Shown here: in pieces, positions 52,383-60,945 of the stretch | Position numbering within the stretch: position 1 is the stretch's first letter | Layout of the letters: every line of letters begins with the position of its first letter | Source: Rhodobacteraceae bacterium HLUCCA12 | Lineage (GTDB): Bacteria; Pseudomonadota; Alphaproteobacteria; Rhodobacterales; Rhodobacteraceae | DNA: 61,910 bases | Assembly: GCA_001314715.1 (NCBI GenBank) | Contig: LJSV01000015.1 | Span: 1-61,910 of the forward strand | Reading direction: 5' to 3' | The notes under the pieces: model-generated | The model's database searches: none | What the model was told of the DNA's origin: nothing | What the model saw: the letters and a program-made list of their open reading frames with translations, nothing else | Made by a program: the position numbers and the translations under genes

Positions 52383-53410
52383 CACACGCGCCCGAACATG
52401 CGCCGAAGATGGCGCGCCTTTCGCTGTCGGACCGGCTGGAACCCTGGCTGCCGATACTGCTGGTGCCCGCGATTGTCGTGTTCGGCTTCGTCCTGATCGA
52501 CTCGCCCGGCTCATGGTTGACACTGACGGTGTCGGGGCTGGCGATGGGCATGATGATCTTTGTCATCGCCAGCGGCATGACCCTAGTTTTCGGCCTGATG
52601 GACGTGATCAATTTCGGTCATGGCGCATTCGTGTCGTTCGGGGCCTTTGTCGGGGTCAGCGTGCTGGTCGTGCTTGGGGGCATGACCGGGGCATCGTCGC
52701 TGGCGCTCAACCTGCTGGCCCTGGGGATGGCGATGCTGGCGGCGATGGCCGTGACCGGCGCCATGGGGTTTGCCTTTGAACGGGTGATCGTGCGCCCGGT
52801 CTATGGCAGCCACCTGAAACAGATCCTTGTCACCATGGGTGGGCTGATCGTCGCCGAACAGCTGATCCACGTGATCTGGGGCGGCGAGGAGATCTTCATC
52901 GGCCGGCCCGAGATGCTGAAGGGCTCGATCACGCTTTTCGGCGCGACGCTTGAGAAATATCGTTTGATCGCGGTGGGGCTGGGGCTGATCCTGTTCCTGG
53001 CCATGCGGGCGGTATTGCGCGGCACCAAGCTGGGCCTGATCGTGCGCGCCGGCGTCGAGAACCCCGAGATGGTGATGGCCATGGGATACCAGATCCGGCG
53101 CGTCTTTGTCATGGTGTTCGTGGCAGGGTCGGCGCTGGCCGGGCTGGGCGGGGTCATGTGGGGCCTCTATCAGGAGGTGATCACCGCCCAGATGGGCATG
53201 GAGATCATGATCCTGGTGTTCATCGTGGTGATCATCGGTGGGCTGGGCTCGGTCGAGGGGTGCTTCATCGGTGCGCTCATGGTCGGGCTGCTGCAAAACT
53301 ACACCGCCTTTCTGGAACCCAAGCTGGCGCTGATTTCCAATATCGCGCTGATGGTGGCGATCCTGATGTGGCGCCCGCAGGGCATGATACCCGTGATCAA
53401 GGCCAAGTGA
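52379..53410 (+). CDS. ABC transporter permease, LivH type (second system)
   Basis: A 343-residue inner-membrane protein. A polar N-terminal tail of about 20 residues precedes about eight hydrophobic segments. The signature is FGLMDVINFGHGAFVSFGAF near residue 70 and the coupling loop RAGVENPEMVMAMGYQIRR is near 225. The gene begins with an ATGA overlap with the LivF-type gene. It is longer than the first-system counterpart (305 residues), mainly at the N-terminus. Confidence 0.9.
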   Translation: MTHAPEHAPKMARLSLSDRLEPWLPILLVPAIVVFGFVLIDSPGSWLTLTVSGLAMGMMIFVIASGMTLVFGLMDVINFGHGAFVSFGAFVGVSVLVVLGGMTGASSLALNLLALGMAMLAAMAVTGAMGFAFERVIVRPVYGSHLKQILVTMGGLIVAEQLIHVIWGGEEIFIGRPEMLKGSITLFGATLEKYRLIAVGLGLILFLAMRAVLRGTKLGLIVRAGVENPEMVMAMGYQIRRVFVMVFVAGSALAGLGGVMWGLYQEVITAQMGMEIMILVFIVVIIGGLGSVEGCFIGALMVGLLQNYTAFLEPKLALISNIALMVAILMWRPQGMIPVIKAK

Positions 53411-53420
53411 GGGCAGGCAG

Positions 53421-54479
53421 ATGGTACGACTTTTCCTTTCGGGCGATGATCCGCAAAGCCGCATCCTGGCCGCGATCCTGCTGATCATCCTGTTCGCGCT
53501 GGCGTTTGCGCCGTTCCTGTTTCCCGGCACCCGCAGCCTTGAGACCGCGGCGCGCATCTGCATCTTCATCGTGGTGGTGGCCAGCTACGACCTGCTGCTG
53601 GGATATGCCGGCATCGTCAGCTTTGCGCATACGATGTTCTTTGGCATGGGGGCTTACGGCGTCGCGCTGGCCACGCGCCAGATGGGCACCGGGTATGACG
53701 CGCTTATTCTGGGCACGCTGGCCGGCACCGTGGTCTCGGCGGTCTTTGCGCTGGTGATCGCGCTTTTCTCGCTCAGGGTTCGGGCGATCTTCTTTGCCAT
53801 GATCACGCTTGCGATCGCCTCGGCCGTGGCGGTTCTGGTCAGCCAGCTGTCGGCCATTACTGGCGGCGAAGACGGAATGAACATCCGCATCCCGCGCGAG
53901 CTTGGCCCGGCCTTTCGCCCCTTCGACGAGCCGGTTCTGGGCATCAACCTGTCGGGCCGGCACGTGAACTACTACCTCGTGTTCTTTTCTTGCCTGATCA
54001 TGTTTCTGCTGATGCTGCGGGTCGTGAATTCGCCCTTCGGGCGGGTTCTGCAAGCCATCCGCGAAAACGCCTTTCGCGCCGAGGCGATCGGCTATCGGGT
54101 GGTCTATTACCGGGCCATGGCGACGATGCTGTCGGCGGCGATGGCGGCGCTGGCCGGGGCGGTCTTTGCGATCTGGTTGCGCTATGTCGGCCCGACGACA
54201 ACGCTGGGTGTCGAGATCATGCTCGACATCCTGTTGATCGTCGTGATCGGCGGCATGGGCACGATGTATGGCGCGGTGGTGGGAACGGCGGTGTTCATTC
54301 TGGCGCAGAACTACCTCAAGGACTGGATGGGTGGCGCATCCGATGCCACCGCGTTCCTGCCGCTGGTGCCCGATCTCTTGGACCCGGACCGCTGGCTGAT
54401 GTGGCTGGGGATCCTGTTCATCCTGTCGGTCTATTTCTTTCCCAGCGGAATCGTCGGACGGCTGCGGGGCAAGACCTGA
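53421..54479 (+). CDS. ABC transporter permease, LivM type (second system)
   Basis: A 352-residue inner-membrane protein with about nine hydrophobic segments. The signature DLLLGYAGIVSFAHTMFFGMGAYG lies near residue 57 and the coupling loop QAIRENAFRAEAIGYR near 212. Residues around ITGGEDGMNIRIPRE form the periplasmic loop. It is followed after two bases by the hydrolase gene, so it belongs to the larger catabolic operon. Confidence 0.9.
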   Translation: MVRLFLSGDDPQSRILAAILLIILFALAFAPFLFPGTRSLETAARICIFIVVVASYDLLLGYAGIVSFAHTMFFGMGAYGVALATRQMGTGYDALILGTLAGTVVSAVFALVIALFSLRVRAIFFAMITLAIASAVAVLVSQLSAITGGEDGMNIRIPRELGPAFRPFDEPVLGINLSGRHVNYYLVFFSCLIMFLLMLRVVNSPFGRVLQAIRENAFRAEAIGYRVVYYRAMATMLSAAMAALAGAVFAIWLRYVGPTTTLGVEIMLDILLIVVIGGMGTMYGAVVGTAVFILAQNYLKDWMGGASDATAFLPLVPDLLDPDRWLMWLGILFILSVYFFPSGIVGRLRGKT

Positions 54480-54481
54480 TC

Positions 54482-55282
54482 GTGTCCGGACAGATCCATA
54501 TACACCGACAGGGCGCGGGACCGGCATTGGTGTTCTTGCACGGCTGGACGATGACCGGCGACATCTTTGCCGATGCCTTCGACCGCCTGTCCGACCGCTT
54601 TACCTGCCTGGCGCCGGATCTGCCGGGTCACGGTCGCAGCGCGGGATTCGCCCCCTCGATTGGCGGTGCGGCGGCGATGCTGGATGATCTGCTTTGCGGT
54701 CATGATCTTGAAGAGGTCACCCTTGTCGGCTGGTCGCTGGGGGCACTGATCGGCTGGGAATACATAAGCTGCTATGGCACTGCGCGGCTTCGCGCGATGA
54801 TCAGCATCGACATGAGCCCGCGGCCCCTGAACGGTCCCGGCTGGACCCTGGGTCTGAGCGGCCAGACCGAGGAACAGGCGCGCGCCAAATCGCAAAGGTT
54901 CCGCGCCGACTGGCCGGGTTCGGCGCGCGCAATCGCCCGCACCATGTTCGCGGGCCCCGAGGGGGCGCCGGGCCTGTCGGTCGCGCAGGCCGAGGCGCGC
55001 ATCCTGTCACAACCCGCTCCGGTCATGGCCGATATGTGGGATTCGCTGGTGGCCAGCGATCACCGCGCCACGATCGGCACCCTCGCGGTGCCGCTGCTGG
55101 CGATCCACGGCGCGCAAAGCCGGGTCTACCCGCCGCCCGTGGCCGACTGGCTGGCGCGAACCGCGCCACGGGGGGCAGCGCTGATCTTGCCGAATGCCGG
55201 TCACGCGCCGATCCTGGAACAGCCACGCGATTGCTGCCAGGCCATCGCCGGTTTCGCCACCGAACCCTGGACCACACCCTGA
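54482..55282 (+). CDS. alpha/beta-fold hydrolase (second)
   Basis: A 266-residue hydrolase. Oxyanion HGWTMTG is near residue 20, the nucleophile elbow GWSLGALIGWE near 85, the acid region IHGAQSRVYPP near 215 and the catalytic His in NAGHAPILEQP near 240. The start is GTG, two bases after the permease stop codon. It may hydrolyse an ester, lactone or thioester in the pathway encoded here. The substrate is unknown. Confidence 0.85.
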   Translation: MSGQIHIHRQGAGPALVFLHGWTMTGDIFADAFDRLSDRFTCLAPDLPGHGRSAGFAPSIGGAAAMLDDLLCGHDLEEVTLVGWSLGALIGWEYISCYGTARLRAMISIDMSPRPLNGPGWTLGLSGQTEEQARAKSQRFRADWPGSARAIARTMFAGPEGAPGLSVAQAEARILSQPAPVMADMWDSLVASDHRATIGTLAVPLLAIHGAQSRVYPPPVADWLARTAPRGAALILPNAGHAPILEQPRDCCQAIAGFATEPWTTP

Positions 55283-55872
55283 TGGAAAAGACCGCCACCC
55301 GCAAACCGCGCACCCGCCGCGGCCGCGAAACCCGCGCCGCGATCCTGCGCGCGGCCGAGGCCGTGATCGGCGCGCAGGGCTATGCGGCCGCGTCGATCAG
55401 TGACATCACCCGCGCCGCCGGCATTGCCCAGGGCACCTTCTACATCTATTTCGATGGCAAGGAGGACGTGTTTCGCGAACTGGTGATCGAAATGGGCCGA
55501 CTGACGCGAAAGACCCTGTCCGACGCCGTCGCGGGCGCCCCCGACCGCCTGACCGCCGAGCGTCTGGGCCTGCGCGCCTTTCTTGAGATCGCCGCCACCC
55601 GCCCCACGCTTTACAACATCGTCGAAGAGGCGCGGTTCGTCGATCCTGACAGCTACAACGCCTATTTCACGTCATTCGCGCGCGGCTATGCCCGCAACCT
55701 TGCCGCCGCCGCCCGCGAGGGCGAAATCCGCCCCGGCAACGCCGAGATCCGCGCCTGGGCGCTGATGGGCATGGCGGTCACGCTGGGCGAGCGTTTCGGG
55801 ATGACCGGCGCCGACACCGATGCGGTCGTGGATGAGGTGTTCGACATGCTGGAACGGGGCCTGAAGCCATGA
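55282..55872 (+). CDS. TetR-family transcriptional repressor
   Basis: A 196-residue regulator. The N-terminal HTH covers about residues 16-62 (RAAILRAAEAVIGAQGYAAASISDITRAAGIAQGTFYIYF) and the ligand-binding domain the remainder. The first residues are strongly basic (TRKPRTRRGRETR). It overlaps the hydrolase stop and the crotonase start. The perfect palindrome at the operon's transcription start is its likely site. CoA thioesters are common ligands of TetR proteins in such operons. Confidence 0.9.
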   Translation: MEKTATRKPRTRRGRETRAAILRAAEAVIGAQGYAAASISDITRAAGIAQGTFYIYFDGKEDVFRELVIEMGRLTRKTLSDAVAGAPDRLTAERLGLRAFLEIAATRPTLYNIVEEARFVDPDSYNAYFTSFARGYARNLAAAAREGEIRPGNAEIRAWALMGMAVTLGERFGMTGADTDAVVDEVFDMLERGLKP

Positions 55873-56624
55873 GCGCGGTCACGCTGCATGAAACCGGCGG
55901 CGTTGCCTGGCTGACGCTGAACCGGCCCGATCGCTGCAATGCCCTTGACGATGCATTGCTGAGCGATCTGGTCGCCGCGCTGGACCGGCTGGATGCCCCG
56001 CACGCGCTGGTCTTGCGCGCGGCCGGGCGGCACTTTTCGACCGGCGGCGATGTCGCGCGGTTCGCGAAGGCGGTGGCATCCGGGCAGGGCGCCGCCTATG
56101 CGCAAACGGTGGTCGGCACACTCAACCGGGCAATCGAGCGGTTGGCGGCGTTGCCCTGCCCGGTCATCGCGCAGGTCCAGGGCGCCCTGACCGGCGGGGC
56201 GCTGGGGCTTGTGCTGGCCGCCGATCTGGTCGTCATGGACCCGCGCGCCTTTGTCCAGCCGTTCTATACGGTGGTGGGCTTTGCCCCCGATGGCGGCTGG
56301 ACCGCGATGTTGCCGGACCGGATCGGCGCACACCGGGCGCGGGCGATTCAACTTCTGAACCAGCGCATTCCGGCCGATCAGGCGCAGGCGCTTGGCCTGG
56401 CGCAGGCGGTGTCCGACGACCCCGCCGCCGTTACGGACGAATGGCTGGCGGTGCTTGGCGGCCATGTGCCCGGCGCATTGGCGCTGACCCGGCGCCTGAC
56501 GACCGATCTGCCCGCGCTGAAAGCCGGGCTTGAGGCCGAGCGCGCGGCCTTCGTGGACCGGATCGAAACCGACGAGGTGCGCGACGGCATGGCGCGCTTT
56601 CTCGCCTCGCTGAAAGGAGGCTGA
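55869..56624 (+). CDS. crotonase-fold protein (enoyl-CoA hydratase/isomerase family)
   Basis: A 251-residue acyl-CoA-binding enzyme. The oxyanion-hole strands HFSTGGDVARF (near residue 57) and GALTGGALGLVLAADLVV (near 110) are present. By eye, the two catalytic glutamates of true hydratases are missing: the usual QPE reads QPF, and the second position is Ala in the RARAIQLL helix. It may therefore be an isomerase, a hydrolase or another crotonase activity. It overlaps the TetR gene by ATGA. Confidence 0.88.
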   Translation: MSAVTLHETGGVAWLTLNRPDRCNALDDALLSDLVAALDRLDAPHALVLRAAGRHFSTGGDVARFAKAVASGQGAAYAQTVVGTLNRAIERLAALPCPVIAQVQGALTGGALGLVLAADLVVMDPRAFVQPFYTVVGFAPDGGWTAMLPDRIGAHRARAIQLLNQRIPADQAQALGLAQAVSDDPAAVTDEWLAVLGGHVPGALALTRRLTTDLPALKAGLEAERAAFVDRIETDEVRDGMARFLASLKGG

Positions 56625-56625
56625 C

Positions 56626-58101
56626 ATGGGCCTTGCCCCGGATATGGCCGCCCGCCGCGCCGAGCTTTCGCCCGACGCCCCGGCCTTTACCGACCATACC
56701 ACTGACAGGGTTTGGACCTTTGCCGAGATCGACGCCGAGGCCGGTGCACTGGCCGGGGGAATGCTGGCGCTGGGCCTGGAACCCGGCGCGCGGGTGGCGA
56801 TCCTGTGCCTGAACCGGGCCGAATTCTTCATTGCGCTGTTCGCCTGCCTGAAATCCGGCCTGATCCTGTGCCCGCTCAACTGGCGCCAGCCCGAGGCCGA
56901 GTTGCGCCCGGTGATGGACAGTGTCGATTGCAGCGCGATGATCCACGATGACGCGCACGCGGATCTGGCGCAGGCGCTGGCCGGCGCGCGGCCCTGCATT
57001 GCCTTCGCCCCCGAGGGCGGCTTTTCGCTGCGCGGCCCGGCACCCGCGCCACGCACGATCGACGAAGACGCGCCATGGTATCTTCTGTTCACGTCGGGCA
57101 CGACGGGCCTGCCCAAGGCCGTGATCCAGACGCCGCGCATGGCGCTGGGAAATGCCACCAACATAGCCCAGCATCTGGGCCTGAGCGCGGATGACCATTC
57201 GGTGTGCTTTCTGCCGCTCTTTCATACGGCGGGTATCAATCTTTATACATTGCCGATGTATTTTTGGGGCGCGCACAGCCATATCCTGTCAAAATTTCAA
57301 CCTGACGACCTGTTCGCCCTGATCGCCGAGGGAAAGATCACGCAATTCTTCGGCGTTCCCGCGATCTATCAGGCGTTCCAGCTTCATCCGGGGATCGACC
57401 GGGTCGATCTGGCGCGCCTGCGCGGTTATGCCTGCGGCGGTGCGGCCCTGCCGGTCGACCTGATCCGGTTTTTCGCCGCGCGCGGGGCCCTGATCTGCAA
57501 CGGCTATGGCATGACCGAAACCGGACCGACCGGCTTTCTGATCGATCCCGGCGCCGCGATCGAAAAGATCGGCTCGATCGGCAAGCCACAGATGATGACG
57601 CAGGCGCGGCTGGCGGGCGTGCCCGATGGCCAGGCCGGCGAGGGCGAGCTGGAAATGCGTGGCGCCACGGTCACGCCGGGCTATTTCGGCAATCCGCAAG
57701 CCACATCCGACAGCTTTACCGCCGATGGCTGGCTGAAATCGGGCGACGTGGCGCGCCGCGATGCGGACGGGTATTATACCATCGTCGATCGCATCAAGGA
57801 CATGTATATTTCCGGCGGCGAGAACGTGTATCCCGCCGAGGTGGAGCGCGTCCTGATCACCCATCCGGCGATCCTTGAAGCCGCGGTGATCGGCGTGCCC
57901 GACGACAAATGGGGCGAGGTGGGCGCGGCCTTCGTCATTGCGCGCCCCGGCCAGACGCCCGATCTGGACGCCCTGCCGGGCTGGTGCCGGGAACGCCTTG
58001 CGGGTTACAAGGTGCCCCGCGCGTTCCACCTGGTGGACGATTTCCCGCGCACCGCCGCCGGCAAGGTGCGCAAACCCCTGCTGCGAGGCATGCTGCCATG
58101 A
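56626..58101 (+). CDS. AMP-forming acyl-CoA synthetase
   Basis: A 491-residue adenylate-forming enzyme that activates a carboxylic acid to its CoA thioester. The P-loop LLFTSGTTGLPKAVIQT is near residue 150, the A5 motif NGYGMTETGPTG near 295, the A7 aspartate in GWLKSGDVARRDADGYY near 370 and the catalytic lysine in TAAGKVRKPLL near the end. The acid is unknown. It lies two bases after the crotonase gene. Confidence 0.92.
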   Translation: MGLAPDMAARRAELSPDAPAFTDHTTDRVWTFAEIDAEAGALAGGMLALGLEPGARVAILCLNRAEFFIALFACLKSGLILCPLNWRQPEAELRPVMDSVDCSAMIHDDAHADLAQALAGARPCIAFAPEGGFSLRGPAPAPRTIDEDAPWYLLFTSGTTGLPKAVIQTPRMALGNATNIAQHLGLSADDHSVCFLPLFHTAGINLYTLPMYFWGAHSHILSKFQPDDLFALIAEGKITQFFGVPAIYQAFQLHPGIDRVDLARLRGYACGGAALPVDLIRFFAARGALICNGYGMTETGPTGFLIDPGAAIEKIGSIGKPQMMTQARLAGVPDGQAGEGELEMRGATVTPGYFGNPQATSDSFTADGWLKSGDVARRDADGYYTIVDRIKDMYISGGENVYPAEVERVLITHPAILEAAVIGVPDDKWGEVGAAFVIARPGQTPDLDALPGWCRERLAGYKVPRAFHLVDDFPRTAAGKVRKPLLRGMLP

Positions 58102-58454
58102 ACACGCTGATCCGCGAGGAATGGGTGCCCACCCAGGACGAATTCGACGCCTTTGCCCGCGTATCGGGCGACGATAACCCCATCCATGTCGATCCCGGCT
58201 TTTCATCGCGAACCCGGTTCGGGCGCACGGTCAGCCACGGTATGCTGATCTATTCCAAGCTCTGGGCGCTGGTGAACCGCGCGCGACCCGGCCGCCGGCA
58301 CCGGTTTCAATCGCTGATGTTTCCCAACCCGACCTATGCGGGCGAGCCGGTGGTTCTGGAAATCAAGGAAACGCCCGACGGGCATCTGGCCGTTCTGGCC
58401 ACGCGCAAGGCCGATGCCATGATCGTGCTTCAGGGACAGGCGGAGACAGAATGA
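58098..58454 (+). CDS. MaoC-like (R)-enoyl-CoA hydratase, catalytic hot-dog subunit
   Basis: A 118-residue hot-dog protein with a complete hydratase-2 motif VSGDDNPIHVD (Asp25 and His30 as the catalytic pair). It overlaps the CoA ligase gene and the next hot-dog gene by ATGA. It is about the size of single-domain MaoC hydratases and may pair with its neighbour. Confidence 0.87.
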   Translation: MNTLIREEWVPTQDEFDAFARVSGDDNPIHVDPGFSSRTRFGRTVSHGMLIYSKLWALVNRARPGRRHRFQSLMFPNPTYAGEPVVLEIKETPDGHLAVLATRKADAMIVLQGQAETE

Positions 58455-58813
58455 TGCAGATCGGGGATCACGCGGAAACCACGCGCAGTTTCAACCAGGC
58501 CGATCTCGATGCCTTCGCGGCGCTGGCCGGCAGCAGGATCGGCGCAGACACCGTGCCAGAGCCGTTGATCGGGGCGATGTTTTCCTATCTGCTGGGGGTC
58601 GAGCTGCCGGGTTTCGGCACCAACTACCTCAAGCAGGACATGCGTTTTCTGGCTCCGGCCCCGCTGGACACCGCCTTGACGGCACGGGTGGAAATCACCC
58701 GACTGCGGCCGGAAAAGCACCTGGCCGACCTGGCGACGACCTGCCGCAGCGCGGATGGCACGCTGATCTGTGAAGGCCGGGCGCTGGTTTTGATCCAGGA
58801 TGTCGAGACCTGA
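58451..58813 (+). CDS. MaoC-like hot-dog protein lacking the catalytic motif
   Basis: A 120-residue hot-dog protein of the same family. The place of the D-x-N-P-x-H motif reads AGSRIGADTVPEPLIG, so the catalytic Asp and His are gone. Other positions of the fold (MFSYLLGVELPGFGTNYLKQDMRFLAPAPLD) are kept. A catalytic and a non-catalytic hot-dog subunit encoded side by side are known from heteromeric hydratases such as ChsH1-ChsH2. Two adjacent ATGs (58451, 58454) could be the start. Last gene of the operon. Confidence 0.82.
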   Translation: MMQIGDHAETTRSFNQADLDAFAALAGSRIGADTVPEPLIGAMFSYLLGVELPGFGTNYLKQDMRFLAPAPLDTALTARVEITRLRPEKHLADLATTCRSADGTLICEGRALVLIQDVET

Positions 58814-58849
58814 AAAAACGCCCCGGCCACCCGCAAGGGCAGCCGGGGC
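58813..58849 (-). terminator. rho-independent terminator of the rhlE-type gene
   Basis: On the minus strand, GCCCCGG and CCGGGGC form a stem over a 16-base loop that can pair further, followed by G and six T residues. It lies between the convergent hot-dog and helicase genes and works in the helicase direction. Confidence 0.7.
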
Positions 58850-58875
58850 AAAGATGTGCCGCAGCGCGGCCCCGG

Positions 58876-60234
58876 TCAGGCCGCTTGATGCGCCTTGCGG
58901 CCGCCGCGCGCTCCGCGATGCCGGGGTTTGCCGCCTGACGGCGCACCATAGGCCGGGTGCTGGCGCGGTTTCTCGCCGCTCTTGGCGCCCGCGGCCTTGC
59001 CGCCCGAATTGCCCTTGGCCGAACGGCCCTGGCCCTGGCCTTGCCCGCCACGGCCGCGCCCGTTGGCCTTGCGCGCCTCGCTGCGGGCGGCATCGGCCAC
59101 GGCCTCGGGCCAGGGCGTGCCGCCTTCGACGGTGATCGCAACCCGCGTCAGCTTTTCGATCGCGCGCAGATCGGCCATTTCCGCCGGCGCACAGAAAGCC
59201 ATCGCCCGGCCATCGCGGCCCGCACGGGCCGTGCGGCCGATACGGTGGATGTAGTTTTCCGGCACGTTCGGCAGATCATAGTTATAGACGTGACGCACCA
59301 GCGGAATGTCGATGCCGCGCGCGGCGACATCCGTGGCCACCAGCACCTTCAACTCGCCCGCCCGGAACGCCGCAAGCGTGCGCTCGCGCTGGCCCTGGCT
59401 CTTGTTGCCGTGGATCGAGCCGGCGGCGAAACCCCAACTGACCAAGAGCTTCATCAGCTTTTCCGCGCCATGCTTGGTGCGCGCGAAGACCAGCGCCAGT
59501 TCGTCGCGGTGCTGGTCCAGGTAGTGTTCCAGCAGCTTGGCCTTGTCGTTCTGGGCCACGAAATGGACCGCCTGGTCGATCTTGTCGGCGGCCTTGCCCG
59601 GTGGCGAGACCTGCACCCGAACCGGCCGGGTCAGGTAGGTTTCGGCGATCTCGGACATGTCCTTGGGCATGGTCGCCGAGAACAGCAGCGTCTGGCGTTC
59701 CTGCGGCAGGTGGCGCGCGATCTGGCGCAGGGCATGGATGAAGCCCATGTCCAGCATCTGGTCGGCCTCGTCCAGGATCAGCACCTGGACCTCTTGCAAG
59801 GTCAGCGCGCGCCGATCGAGAAGGTCGATCAGCCGGCCCGGCGTCGCCACCAGCACATCGGTCCCGCGGCCCAGCTTGTCGGCCTGGCGATTGAGCGAGG
59901 CGCCGCCGACCACGGTCACCACCTTGAGCGGGCCGCCATGGGCCAGGGCGGCGAGGGTTTCTGAGATCTGGTTTACCAACTCGCGCGTTGGCGCCAGGAT
60001 CAGCGAGCGCACGGTTTTCGGCGCCGGCCGCCCCTGCCCCGACAGGCGCTGCAACAATGGCAGGCCAAAGGCCAGTGTCTTGCCGGTCCCGGTCTGGGCC
60101 AGACCCATCAGGTCGCGCCCTTCCAGCACCGATGGTATGGCGCGCGCCTGAATCGGGGTCGGGCTGGAAATGCCCATACGTTCGACGGCGGCCAGAAGAC
60201 CCGGGTTCAACCCGAGCATGGAAAATTCGGTCAT
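58876..60234 (-). CDS. rhlE: DEAD-box RNA helicase, RhlE type
   Basis: A 452-residue ATP-dependent RNA helicase. Motifs are in order: Q motif TPIQARAIP near residue 26, Walker A AQTGTGKT near 46, PTRELV near 97, DEAD near 155, SAT near 187, and HRIGRTARAGRDG near 330. A C-terminal tail (about 385-452) rich in Gly, Lys, Arg and Gln binds RNA non-specifically in this class. It is divergent from a cold-shock protein gene, which suggests a role in RNA unwinding at low temperature. Confidence 0.93.
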   Translation of the reverse strand: MTEFSMLGLNPGLLAAVERMGISSPTPIQARAIPSVLEGRDLMGLAQTGTGKTLAFGLPLLQRLSGQGRPAPKTVRSLILAPTRELVNQISETLAALAHGGPLKVVTVVGGASLNRQADKLGRGTDVLVATPGRLIDLLDRRALTLQEVQVLILDEADQMLDMGFIHALRQIARHLPQERQTLLFSATMPKDMSEIAETYLTRPVRVQVSPPGKAADKIDQAVHFVAQNDKAKLLEHYLDQHRDELALVFARTKHGAEKLMKLLVSWGFAAGSIHGNKSQGQRERTLAAFRAGELKVLVATDVAARGIDIPLVRHVYNYDLPNVPENYIHRIGRTARAGRDGRAMAFCAPAEMADLRAIEKLTRVAITVEGGTPWPEAVADAARSEARKANGRGRGGQGQGQGRSAKGNSGGKAAGAKSGEKPRQHPAYGAPSGGKPRHRGARGGRKAHQAA

Positions 60235-60665
60235 TCAGTCTTGTCCTTGGTGGCACGGCAAGGCCGTGCTTGTCTTGACGGGCCCACTGGCCCCCGCCCA
60301 CCTGCGGCGGGCGTTGCGGTTTCGGGCGTGCGGACCTTGCCGCACGAGCCCCCACGCGTGATCCTGGGAACGGTCTCGGGCCTGTGGCCCCGCATCGCCC
60401 CGATACCGGCCCGAGGGCCGCAAGCTGCTCACGCGGCAGCGGGCAATGACTGACTGCCAGATGGGCAACCGCGCCGCCAAAGTCAAGCGAAACCCGCAAC
60501 CTCGCGCAGCGAATGCTTGATTTACGCCGAAAACATGGCACACTTTCGGCGTGACAACAGACTTTCCCGCGACCGCCTATCTCAGGCAGCCCGCACGACC
60601 GAAAGACCTGGCTGCACGGCCCGTGGGCAATCTCGCCCCGGGAAAACTGAGAAGGGGGAACGGAT
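60235..60665. other. long divergent leader region between rhlE and the cold-shock gene
   Basis: About 430 bases with no gene. A perfect nine-base inverted repeat ACGCCGAAA (60524-60532) / TTTCGGCGT (60544-60552) with an 11-base loop lies about 115 bases before the cold-shock start codon. It could be an operator or part of a structured leader. Long 5' leaders are usual for csp genes, where they control translation in the cold. Confidence 0.45.
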
Positions 60666-60872
60666 ATGCCCACCGGTACCGTCAAGTGGTTCAACGCGAC
60701 CAAGGGTTATGGATTCATCGCGCCCGATGATGGCGGCAAGGACGTTTTCGTCCATATCTCGGCGGTGGAACGCGCCGGTTTGACCGGGTTGGCCGACAAC
60801 CAGAAGATCAGCTTCGAAATGCAGGCCGGGCGCGACGGGCGCTCGTCGGCCGGCGATCTGAAACTGCTCTGA
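60666..60872 (+). CDS. cspA: cold-shock protein, CspA family
   Basis: A 68-residue OB-fold RNA chaperone. It starts MPTGTVKWFNATKGYGFI, contains RNP1 (KGYGFI) and RNP2 (VFVHIS), and is of usual length. GAAGGGGGAAC lies before the ATG. It melts RNA structure in the cytoplasm, in keeping with the divergent rhlE-type helicase gene. Confidence 0.95.
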   Translation: MPTGTVKWFNATKGYGFIAPDDGGKDVFVHISAVERAGLTGLADNQKISFEMQAGRDGRSSAGDLKLL

Positions 60873-60901
60873 TCGGAACGGGACCGCGGCCCGGCCCGAT
60901 C
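60871..60901 (+). terminator. candidate terminator of the cold-shock gene
   Basis: GATCGG (60871-60876) and CCGATC (60896-60901) form the outer stem, with an inner GGG/CCC. It includes the stop codon and lacks a T-run, so confidence is low. Confidence 0.35.
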
Positions 60902-60945
60902 GCGAACGGGCCCAGGCAGCGGGTGACGCACCAGGCGCCGGCCCC

